From Chthoniobacter sp. (GTDB lineage: Bacteria; Verrucomicrobiota; Verrucomicrobiia; Chthoniobacterales; Chthoniobacteraceae), in contig JANXSB010000508.1 of assembly GCA_025352865.1 (NCBI GenBank), forward strand, positions 1-5,493: DNA of 5,493 nt, given 5' to 3'. A program made the position numbers and the translations under genes. How positions within the stretch are numbered: the stretch's first letter is position 1; each line of letters starts with the position of its first letter. Shown piece after piece: positions 1 through 5,493 of this stretch. The notes below the pieces were generated by a model that did no database searches, was not told the origin of the DNA, and saw only the letters and a list, made by a program, of their open reading frames with translations.

Positions 1-574
1 CGATGAAGGCGGCGCGCTGCTTCGCGGGGTCGGTGGTGTTGGCGTAGTGGTTGTCGCCGAGGAGGAGGACGAGATCGACATTCGTGCGCGCATCGAGGTC
101 GGCCCAGGTGGCGGCGTCGAGCCACGGTTCTTTGCCGACGCAGGAGCCGAAGGCGAAGCGCAGTTTGCCGTGCGCGCCGTCCTCGGGCGCGGTGGTGAAA
201 GCGGGCCACGGGCGGGCGAGCGCAGGCTGGCCGTCGAGGAGGATGGTATAGAAATAATGCGTGTTCGCTTTCAGCCCCGAAACGACGGCGACACCCGTGA
301 AGGCTGATGCCGCCTTGAGTTCCGGGCCGACGACTTCACGGGCATCGGCGAGATCGGCGCGCTCGCTCACGCGGACGGCGAGCGTCGCGGCACCCGTGGC
401 TTTGATCCAGATGCGCGCTTCATTCGGGCCGACGTGGCCGAGCATGGGCGCGAGCTGGAGATACGCGGGGCCAGGCTGCGGCGGCGGGATGACGGGCGCG
501 GCGGTGGAGCTGCCGTAGTCATCGGCGAAAGCAGCGGCGGAGATCAGCGCGAGCGCGAGGAGGCGGGGGAACAT
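1..574 (-). CDS. PhoD-like secreted metallophosphatase (N-terminal part, cut by window edge)
   Basis: This is the first 191 residues of a protein whose C-terminus lies beyond position 1. Residues 1-17 form a signal peptide: a short Arg-containing start, a Leu/Ala-rich core and an Ala-Phe-Ala cleavage site before DDY, with no lipobox. A Pro-rich spacer follows, then a beta-rich, Fn3-like PhoD_N region at about 38-128 (LGHVGPNEARIW near 45-56, GLKANTHYFY at 100-109). The metallophosphatase domain begins with RFAFGSC (139-145) and continues to DLVLLLGDNHYAN (167-179), the metal-ligand GD motif of the family. Family members hydrolyse phosphomonoesters or phosphodiesters outside the cytoplasm; the substrate here is unknown. 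The ATG at 574 is the only sensible start, because the frame is open upstream only to a stop at 608-610 and contains no other ATG. It is transcribed divergently from the rhomboid gene. No Pho box was recognised. The catalytic half is missing from view, so activity cannot be judged. Confidence 0.88.
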   Translation of the reverse strand, partial: MFPRLLALALISAAAFADDYGSSTAAPVIPPPQPGPAYLQLAPMLGHVGPNEARIWIKATGAATLAVRVSERADLADAREVVGPELKAASAFTGVAVVSGLKANTHYFYTILLDGQPALARPWPAFTTAPEDGAHGKLRFAFGSCVGKEPWLDAATWADLDARTNVDLVLLLGDNHYANTTDPAKQRAAFI

Positions 575-641
575 GAGGGCGCGATGTTTGCGCCGGACGC
601 AGAAGTTTCAATGTCCAACTTTTGCGTATAGTCCCGCCCGC
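575..641. promoter_or_regulatory. Divergent intergenic region between phosphatase and rhomboid genes
   Basis: This 67-bp gap separates two divergent starts and must hold promoters for both unless they lie inside the coding regions. Positions 602-632 are clearly AT-rich (20 of 31 bases) within otherwise very GC-rich DNA. On the plus strand, TATAGT at 627-632 resembles a -10 box, but the matching -35 region (about 605-610, GTTTCA) is poor. No convincing minus-strand promoter was found; TTGGAC and TTGAAA occur on that strand without a good -10 at normal spacing. No operator-like palindrome was noticed. Confidence 0.35.
627..632 (+). promoter_or_regulatory. Candidate -10 box very close to the rhomboid start
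   Basis: The hexamer TATAGT matches the sigma-70 -10 consensus at five of six positions and stands out in GC-rich surroundings. It ends nine bases before the ATG at 642, so a start of transcription 6-9 bases downstream would give a leaderless or almost leaderless message, in keeping with the missing Shine-Dalgarno sequence. The -35 match is weak, so this rests on a single short motif. Confidence 0.25.
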
Positions 642-1304
642 ATGATCCCACTTTCCGATGACCAGCCGACGCGCAGTTTTCCCATCGTCACCATCGCCAT
701 CATCGTGGTGAACGCGCTCGTTTTCATCGGCTGGCAGCTCCGCATCGGGATGGAGGATTCGCTCGGCATCGGCGCGTTCATTCCGGCGATGCTTTCGCAC
801 CACGAGCCTGGCGCGACGACGCGGCTCATCACTTCGCTTTTTATGCACGGCGGCTGGATGCACCTGATCGGCAACATGTGGTTCCTGTGGATCTTTGGCG
901 ACAACGTGGAGGACGCGTGCGGCCCGGTGCGCTTCGCCGCTTTCTATCTGCTCTGCGGCGTGGCGGCCACGCTCGCGCATGTGTGGCCCGCGCCTGACTC
1001 GGTGATGCCGCTGGTCGGCGCGAGCGGGGCGATCAGCGGCGTGCTCGGCGCGTATCTGCTGAAGCACCCGCAAGCCAATGTCCGCACGCTCATCCCGCTC
1101 GGTTTTTTCACGCGCATCATCGATCTGCCCGCGTGGATTTTCTTGCTCATCTGGATGGGCATGCAGGTTTTTTTCCAGGCAGTTTCCGGCGTGCATGGGG
1201 GCGGCGTGGCTTACCTCGCGCACATCGGCGGATTTGTCGCGGGCATGGGGCTGATCGTGTTTTTTGAGAAATCGCCGGCGCGTTTTCGCGGTCGCGACGC
1301 TTAG
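642..1304 (+). CDS. Rhomboid family intramembrane serine protease
   Basis: A 220-residue polytopic inner-membrane protease that cleaves transmembrane substrates within the bilayer. About six hydrophobic segments are visible (roughly 14-31, 74-92, 97-115, 123-141, 163-181, 190-208). All key rhomboid elements are present: HLIGN (His74, Asn78, the oxyanion-hole pair equivalent to H150/N154 of E. coli GlpG), the GASG motif with nucleophile Ser128, and catalytic His194 in AYLAHIGGF with the following small-residue packing motif. The FGDNVED stretch after Asn78 and the GGGVAYLAHIGG end are typical of the common short bacterial rhomboids without extra soluble domains. The ATG at 642 is chosen because homology-like sequence starts there; an in-frame ATG at 573 would add 23 unrelated residues and overlap the divergent phosphatase start. 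No Shine-Dalgarno sequence precedes it. The transporter gene begins 38 bp downstream. The substrate is unknown. Confidence 0.93.
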   Translation: MIPLSDDQPTRSFPIVTIAIIVVNALVFIGWQLRIGMEDSLGIGAFIPAMLSHHEPGATTRLITSLFMHGGWMHLIGNMWFLWIFGDNVEDACGPVRFAAFYLLCGVAATLAHVWPAPDSVMPLVGASGAISGVLGAYLLKHPQANVRTLIPLGFFTRIIDLPAWIFLLIWMGMQVFFQAVSGVHGGGVAYLAHIGGFVAGMGLIVFFEKSPARFRGRDA

Positions 1305-1342
1305 GCTGGAAAAAACCGCGCGCAGCCTGCTAACAAGCGCCG

Positions 1343-2584
1343 ATGCCCGCCGCACCCTCTCGGGGAAAACTTTACCTCACGCTGCTCGCCGCCTTTCTCG
1401 GCTGGATGTTTGACGGGATGGAGATGGGCATTTTCCCCATCGTGGCGCGACCGGCGCTGGAGGAAATGGCGCGCGGGCTGGAAGGCGCTGCGCTGAACAA
1501 TTTCGTGAACGGCTGGATGGCCTGGGCGACGGCGCTTTTCGTGTGGGGCGCGGCGCTGGGCGGGATCGTCTTCGGCTGGCTTGGGGACAAGATCGGGCGG
1601 GTGCGCGCAATGAGCCTGAGCATCCTGTGCTATTCGCTGTTCACCGGGCTCGCGTATTTTGCGGCGGTGCCGTGGCACCTCGCGGCGTCGCGCTTCGTGG
1701 GGGCGCTGGGGATGGGCGGCGAGTGGGCGCTGGGCGTGGCGCTGGTCATGGAGCTGTGGCCGGAGAAAAAGCGGCCGATGCTCGCGGCGGTGATCGGCGC
1801 GGCGTCGAATGTCGGCTTCGCGCTGATCGCGCTGATCGCAATTGCGTTTCCCGTGATCAAGGACTCGTGGCGCTGGGTCATGCTGGTCGGCGCGGCGCCG
1901 GCGGTGCTGACGTTTTTCATCCGGCTTTTCGTGCCGGAGTCCGAGCGCTGGCGCGCGGCGGCGGTGGGGCGGCACACGCATCCGCTGCGCGAAATCTTCC
2001 GCGCTCCCCTGCTCCGCCGCACGCTGCTCGCGATCGTGCTTTCGTCGGTCGTGCTCATCGTGACGTGGGGCGCGGTGCAATGGCTGGCGCTGGTCGGGCA
2101 GGAGCGCGCGGGGAGCGCCGATCCGCGGGCCAAAGGGATCACGCAAACGGCGTCGGCGATGGGCTCGGTGCTCGGGTGTTTCCTCGGCGCGTGGCTGGGG
2201 CGGTTTGGGTGCCGGCCCGCGTACTTCGCGCTCTGCGTGCTGGCGCTCGGAGTGACCACGTATCTCTTCCGCGTGACGCGCTTTTACGATCTGGAGTTTT
2301 TCATTTTCGTGCTGCTCGCCGGCGTGTTCACGGGCGCGTTTTACGGCTGGCTGCCGCTCTATCTTCCGGAGCTTTTTCCCACGCGCGTGCGGGCCACGGC
2401 GCAGGGGCTGAGCTTCAATCTCGGGCGCGTGCTGGCGGGATTTGGAGCCTTGCAAATGGGCGCGCTCGTCGAGAAGTTGGGCGGCTACGAACGCGCGGGC
2501 GCAACCATCGTGCTGGTTTATTTTGCGGGTATGGTAACGATCTGGTTCGCACCCGAAACCCGCGGCGCACCGCTGCCCGAATAA
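1343..2584 (+). CDS. MFS transporter, sugar/organic-acid symporter type
   Basis: A 413-residue multi-spanning inner-membrane carrier of the major facilitator superfamily, probably a proton-coupled symporter. Family marks in order: acidic residues in TM1 (Asp24 and Glu27 in FDGMEMG, comparable to the TM1 acidic motif of aromatic-acid symporters), motif A between TM2 and TM3 (GWLGDKIGR, 78-86), the TM4 arginine motif (RFVGALGMGGEW, 117-128), PESERW at 198-203 after TM6, the second-half ELFPTRVRATAQG (343-355), and APETRG (403-408) after the last helix. This set fits the Sugar_tr/MFS_1 group that includes carriers for aromatic acids, niacin, sialate and similar small acids; the substrate cannot be read from sequence. 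The start at 1343 lies 38 bp after the rhomboid stop without a Shine-Dalgarno sequence. Its TAA is directly followed by the ATG of the signalling gene, implying co-expression. Confidence 0.9.
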   Translation: MPAAPSRGKLYLTLLAAFLGWMFDGMEMGIFPIVARPALEEMARGLEGAALNNFVNGWMAWATALFVWGAALGGIVFGWLGDKIGRVRAMSLSILCYSLFTGLAYFAAVPWHLAASRFVGALGMGGEWALGVALVMELWPEKKRPMLAAVIGAASNVGFALIALIAIAFPVIKDSWRWVMLVGAAPAVLTFFIRLFVPESERWRAAAVGRHTHPLREIFRAPLLRRTLLAIVLSSVVLIVTWGAVQWLALVGQERAGSADPRAKGITQTASAMGSVLGCFLGAWLGRFGCRPAYFALCVLALGVTTYLFRVTRFYDLEFFIFVLLAGVFTGAFYGWLPLYLPELFPTRVRATAQGLSFNLGRVLAGFGALQMGALVEKLGGYERAGATIVLVYFAGMVTIWFAPETRGAPLPE

Positions 2585-5038
2585 ATGAATCCATCATCCA
2601 GACCCGGCTCCGAGGGCCTGTCCGAAATCCAGTTCGACCTGGCGATGATGGACGACTTCCCCGCGATGGTCTGGGGCATGCGGCTGGACGGGACGGTGTG
2701 CTATTTCAGCAAAGCGGCGATCGTTTTTTCCGGCACGGCCACGGGCACGGACTGGTACGAGCGCGTGCATCCCGAGGATCGCGAGCGGTGCTTCGCCACG
2801 ATGCACGCGGCGTTTGAAAAGCGCGTGCCGTTTGACCTGCAATTCCGCATGCGGCGGCACGATGGCGAATACCGCTGGCTGGTGGATCGCGGCGCGCCGA
2901 TGCGCAATGCCGGCGGCGAGATCGCCGGCTATCTCGGCGTGGCGCACGACGTGACCGACCAGCACACCGCCGACGAACTGCGCCGCGAGAGCGCGCGGCT
3001 CGTGCGGATCATCGAGGCGACGACGGATTTCGTAGGGATGTCCACAGCGGACGCGAGGGTGCTTTTCATCAATGCCGCCGGACGGAAAATGCTGGGGCTG
3101 CAACCAATCGAGCCACTGCCCGACCACGTCTCGACATGCCATCCCGAATGGGCAAACGAGATTGTCTTGAACGAAGCGTTGCCGACCGCGATGCGGGAGG
3201 GATTCTGGCAGGGCGAGACGGCCTTGGCGGCCGGGCAAGGGCAGGAGACACCCGTCTCGCAGGTCGTGCTCGCGCATGCCGGCGCGGATGGAACGACGGA
3301 GTTTTTCTCCACGATCATGCGCGATCTCAGCGAACGGAAACGCGAGGAGGTGGCGCGCATCGAATGGGCCAACCGCTACGACGCGGCGATCCGCGCGAGC
3401 GGGCAGGTGCTCTTCGACTGGAATTCCAAGACCGGCGAAATCACCTACGCGGGCGACCTCGTGCGCCTGCTCGGCTACTCCGCGGCGGAGATGGGCGGCG
3501 GGCTGGAAACTTTCCGCAGCCTGATCCATCCGTTCGATCTCGAAAGGTTCGACGAGGAGGTGCAGCGCGTCACCGCCACGCGCGATCCGTTTCAGCTCGA
3601 ATTCCGCGTGCGGCACAAGGACGAGCACTACCGATTCATCCAGGCGAAGGGATATTTCTTCCTCGACCGCCAGGGCCAGATCGGACGGATGGTCGGCTTT
3701 TTCGCCGACGTGACCGCGCCGCGCCAGGCGCAGGAGGCGCTGGCCGCGGCGCACGAGGGACTCGAAGCCCGCGTCGAGGAGCGCACCGCGGAACTCGCAC
3801 GCGCCTACCGCATCAACCAGGATCGCGCGCTCCAGCAGGAAGCCGTGGCGCATCTGGGCCGGCAGGCCCTGCGCGGGGCAAAACTGGACGCGCTGCTCGA
3901 TGAAACCGTGGCGCTGGTGCGGACCATCCTGCGGGTGGATTACTCCTCCGTGCTGCAGCTCGCGCCGGGCGGGGATGAGGTCATCGCCACCGCGCAAGTC
4001 GGCTGGCCGGATGCGAAAACCGGCAACCGCGTGCCGACGGGACGCCGCTCGCAATCGGGCTACACACTGCTGACGCGCGCTCCCGTCACCGTCGAGGACA
4101 TGGCCGCAGAGACGCGCTTCGAGGTTTCACCGGTCGTGGCCGCCAGCGGTGCCGTCAGCAGCATGAGCGTGGTTATCGAGGCCGGCGAATCGCCGCTCGG
4201 CGTGCTCTGCGTTTTCACCACCGCGCCGCGCACCTTCGTGCAGGAGGACGTGCATTTTCTCCAGGCCATCGCCAACGTCCTCACCGAAGCCATCCAGCGG
4301 CAGCGCGTGGACGAAAGTATCCGCCTCGCGCACGAGCGGGCCGAAGCGGCGAGCCGGGTGAAAAGCCTTTTCCTCTCGCGCATGAGCCACGAACTGCGCA
4401 CGCCGTTGAACGCGATCCTCGGTTTCACCCAGCTCCTCGAAATCGACTCCCCGACCGCGAGCCAGGCGGAAAGCATCGACCACATTTCCCGCGCCGGAAA
4501 AAACCTCCTCGCGCTCATCGACACCGTGCTCGACATCTCGCGCCTCGAATCCGGCGAGCCTGTGCCGCTCATCGAATCCGTCAGAATCGCCGAGCCCGCA
4601 CCGATCCCGCCCGCCGCTTCACAGCCGCCAGCCGACCCGCTCACGCGCACGCTGCTCTATATCGAGGATCAGGATCTCAATCTGCGCCTCGTCGAACGCA
4701 TCCTCCAGCCTCACCCGCGCTTCCGCCTGCTCACCGCGATGCTCGGCCACCTCGGCCTCCAGCTCGCCCGCGAGCACCGTCCCGATCTCATCCTCCTCGA
4801 CCTCAATCTCCCCGACCTCACCGGCGACGACGTGCTCCACCAGTTGCGCGACGACCCCATCACCCGCGACATCCCCGTCCTCATGGTCAGCGCCGACGCC
4901 ATGGGCGAGCGCATCCAGCAGCTCCTCCGCCAGGGCGCGACCGGCTACCTGACCAAGCCCTACAAAGTCGCCGAACTCCTCCGCGTCATCGACGAAACGC
5001 TCGCCACCGCCGGCCCGCACAAAGTTTCGTCTTCATAA
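2585..5038 (+). CDS. Soluble PAS-PAS-PAS-GAF-DHp-REC signalling protein lacking the HATPase domain
   Basis: An 817-residue cytoplasmic protein without signal peptide or membrane segments. Domains: PAS_3-like PAS1 (about 20-130, HPEDR at 62-66), PAS2 (about 135-253, ending RDLSERK), PAS3 (about 262-380), coiled coil (about 380-412), GAF (about 415-575), DHp/HisKA (about 590-658) and receiver (about 689-806). The DHp has the H-box SHELRTPLN with phosphoacceptor His602, and Glu603 and Thr606 of the HExxT phosphatase motif. The receiver has acidic pocket Glu694/Asp695, phosphoacceptor Asp739, Ser769 and Lys791. No N, G1, F or G2 box of an HATPase_c domain exists: only about 30 Pro/Ala-rich residues join DHp to REC. 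Overall it resembles a hybrid histidine kinase with the catalytic domain precisely removed. It should accept or remove phosphate rather than autophosphorylate. The ATG at 2585 directly follows the transporter stop, suggesting translational coupling; Met21/Met22 are less likely starts. Leucine codon use changes within the GAF region. Confidence 0.9.
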   Translation: MNPSSRPGSEGLSEIQFDLAMMDDFPAMVWGMRLDGTVCYFSKAAIVFSGTATGTDWYERVHPEDRERCFATMHAAFEKRVPFDLQFRMRRHDGEYRWLVDRGAPMRNAGGEIAGYLGVAHDVTDQHTADELRRESARLVRIIEATTDFVGMSTADARVLFINAAGRKMLGLQPIEPLPDHVSTCHPEWANEIVLNEALPTAMREGFWQGETALAAGQGQETPVSQVVLAHAGADGTTEFFSTIMRDLSERKREEVARIEWANRYDAAIRASGQVLFDWNSKTGEITYAGDLVRLLGYSAAEMGGGLETFRSLIHPFDLERFDEEVQRVTATRDPFQLEFRVRHKDEHYRFIQAKGYFFLDRQGQIGRMVGFFADVTAPRQAQEALAAAHEGLEARVEERTAELARAYRINQDRALQQEAVAHLGRQALRGAKLDALLDETVALVRTILRVDYSSVLQLAPGGDEVIATAQVGWPDAKTGNRVPTGRRSQSGYTLLTRAPVTVEDMAAETRFEVSPVVAASGAVSSMSVVIEAGESPLGVLCVFTTAPRTFVQEDVHFLQAIANVLTEAIQRQRVDESIRLAHERAEAASRVKSLFLSRMSHELRTPLNAILGFTQLLEIDSPTASQAESIDHISRAGKNLLALIDTVLDISRLESGEPVPLIESVRIAEPAPIPPAASQPPADPLTRTLLYIEDQDLNLRLVERILQPHPRFRLLTAMLGHLGLQLAREHRPDLILLDLNLPDLTGDDVLHQLRDDPITRDIPVLMVSADAMGERIQQLLRQGATGYLTKPYKVAELLRVIDETLATAGPHKVSSS
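4559..4651 (+). other. Short linker where the kinase ATP-binding domain is expected
   Basis: These bases encode residues 659-689 of the signalling protein, between the end of the DHp helices (DISRLESGE) and the first receiver strand (TLLYIED). The first part (PVPLIESVRIAE) looks like the usual exit from a DHp domain, and the second (PAPIPPAASQPPADP) like the flexible linker normally found between HATPase_c and REC. The ATP-binding domain that should lie between them, typically over 100 residues, is absent. The reading frame is intact across the join and there is no room in another frame for the missing domain. Confidence 0.8.
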
Positions 5039-5050
5039 ACGCCGCGCCTT

Positions 5051-5097
5051 CCGGCAGCTTCCGCCGCGTGAGACGCGCGATCTATCCCGGCAGCTTC
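5051..5097 (+). repeat. 11-bp direct repeat flanking the coaD start
   Basis: CCGGCAGCTTC occurs at 5051-5061, in the gap before coaD, and again at 5087-5097, where it encodes part of the PGSF active-site motif. The copies are 36 bp apart, a multiple of three, so both lie in the coaD frame. It may be the trace of a small duplication of the gene's 5' end or chance. Confidence 0.4.
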
Positions 5098-5493
5098 GAC
5101 CCCGTGACCAACGGCCACCTCGACGTCATCGCGCGCGCCGCGAAACTCTTCGACGAAGTCATCGTCGCCGTCGCCGTCAACGACCAGAAGCGCAGCCTCT
5201 TCACCGCCGATGAGCGCGCAGCCTTGATCACGGGCTCGGTCGCGGGTTTTGAAAACGTCCGCGTCTCGCGCTTCGACGGGCTCCTCGTCGAGTTCGCCAG
5301 CGCGCAGGGCGCCACCGCCGTCGTCCGCGGACTGCGCGCCGTCTCGGATTTCGAGTTCGAGTTTCAAATGGCCCTGATGAACCGGAAACTCGACGAGCAC
5401 ATCGAGACGATCTTCCTCATGCCCGCGGAAAAATACACCTACCTCAGCTCGCGCATCGTCAAAGAAATCAGCCGGCTCGGTGGCAATGTGGAC
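5068..5493 (+). CDS. coaD: Phosphopantetheine adenylyltransferase (partial, C-terminus beyond window)
   Basis: The first 142 residues of a family usually about 160 long, so only the last part is missing. The enzyme transfers AMP from ATP to 4'-phosphopantetheine, giving dephospho-CoA and pyrophosphate, the penultimate step of cytoplasmic CoA synthesis. Visible marks: the N-terminal AIYPGSFDPVTNGH with the nucleotidyltransferase TxGH motif (Thr14-His17), VNDQKRSLF (37-45), the RGLRAVSDFEFEFQMALMN block (87-105), and the C-terminal FLMPAEKYTYLSSRIVKEI and GG (116-139) that bind substrate and ATP phosphates. The GTG at 5068 is chosen because it puts the usual two or three residues before AIYPGSFDP and there is no ATG in frame upstream before the preceding gene. 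It begins 29 bp after the signalling gene's stop, with no Shine-Dalgarno sequence or terminator between. Codons are C-ending, like the end of the preceding gene. Confidence 0.95.
   Translation, partial: MRRAIYPGSFDPVTNGHLDVIARAAKLFDEVIVAVAVNDQKRSLFTADERAALITGSVAGFENVRVSRFDGLLVEFASAQGATAVVRGLRAVSDFEFEFQMALMNRKLDEHIETIFLMPAEKYTYLSSRIVKEISRLGGNVD

Noticed and set aside
47..518. Plus-strand small open frames opposite the phosphatase gene
   Set aside because: The minus strand encodes a coherent signal peptide, PhoD_N-like region and metallophosphatase motifs; the plus-strand frames show nothing recognisable.
573..641. Upstream in-frame ATG for the rhomboid gene at 573
   Set aside because: It would add 23 residues unlike any rhomboid N-terminus, and overlap the divergent phosphatase start codon.
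1305..1342. Possible terminator or promoter between rhomboid and transporter genes
   Set aside because: The 38-bp gap has a run of A residues but no stable hairpin followed by T residues, and no -35/-10 pair was found.
519..1355. Minus-strand open frame (278 codons) opposite the rhomboid gene
   Set aside because: No motifs, extreme basic composition, and overlap with both the rhomboid and the phosphatase start; it is a shadow frame.
1301..2455. Minus-strand open frame (384 codons) opposite the MFS gene
   Set aside because: The product is an unnatural Arg/His/Pro/Glu-rich string, and the plus strand encodes a transporter with all family motifs.
1543..2817. Plus-strand open frame (424 codons) overlapping the transporter and sensor junction
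   Set aside because: Its Gly/Arg/Ala-rich translation shows no domain and it overlaps two well-supported genes in another frame.
2594..4054. Long minus-strand open frame (486 codons) opposite the PAS/GAF region
   Set aside because: It lies antisense to clear PAS and GAF domains, its translation is rich in Arg, His and Ala without recognisable motifs, and GC-rich genes commonly leave such open antisense frames.

Overview
The window is a gene-dense, GC-rich stretch (roughly two thirds G+C by eye) carrying five protein genes, two of them cut by the window edges. The organism is a bacterium. The style of the PhoD-like protein, the high GC, and the absence of any Shine-Dalgarno-like sequence before all five starts would suit a Verrucomicrobiota member. 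That assignment is inference from family resemblance; no rRNA or other firm taxonomic marker is present.

Layout. Positions 1-574 (minus strand) hold the N-terminal part of a secreted PhoD-like phosphatase/phosphodiesterase. A 67-bp divergent intergenic region (575-641) follows, AT-rich for this DNA. Four plus-strand genes then run in tight succession: a rhomboid intramembrane serine protease (642-1304), an MFS transporter of the sugar/organic-acid type (1343-2584), a large soluble PAS-PAS-PAS-GAF-DHp-REC signalling protein (2585-5038), and the start of coaD, phosphopantetheine adenylyltransferase (5068 to beyond the end). Gaps are 38, 0 and 29 bp. No terminator-like hairpin is visible between them, so they could be one transcript. 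No mobile element, CRISPR array, tRNA or rRNA gene was seen.

How the genes may work together. The transporter and signalling protein abut exactly (stop codon directly followed by ATG), which points to co-expression and possibly sensing linked to transport. The rhomboid and coaD look like ordinary neighbours with no evident functional tie.

The most notable point is that the signalling protein has a complete histidine phosphoacceptor (DHp) domain and a complete receiver domain but no HATPase_c domain. Where the ATP-binding domain normally sits there is only a Pro/Ala-rich linker of about 30 residues. It should therefore be unable to autophosphorylate, and would act as a relay, phosphatase or partner of another kinase, unless the gap is an assembly or deletion artefact. 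The same gene also changes synonymous codon style partway along, from a CTG-leaning to a strongly CTC-biased leucine pattern.
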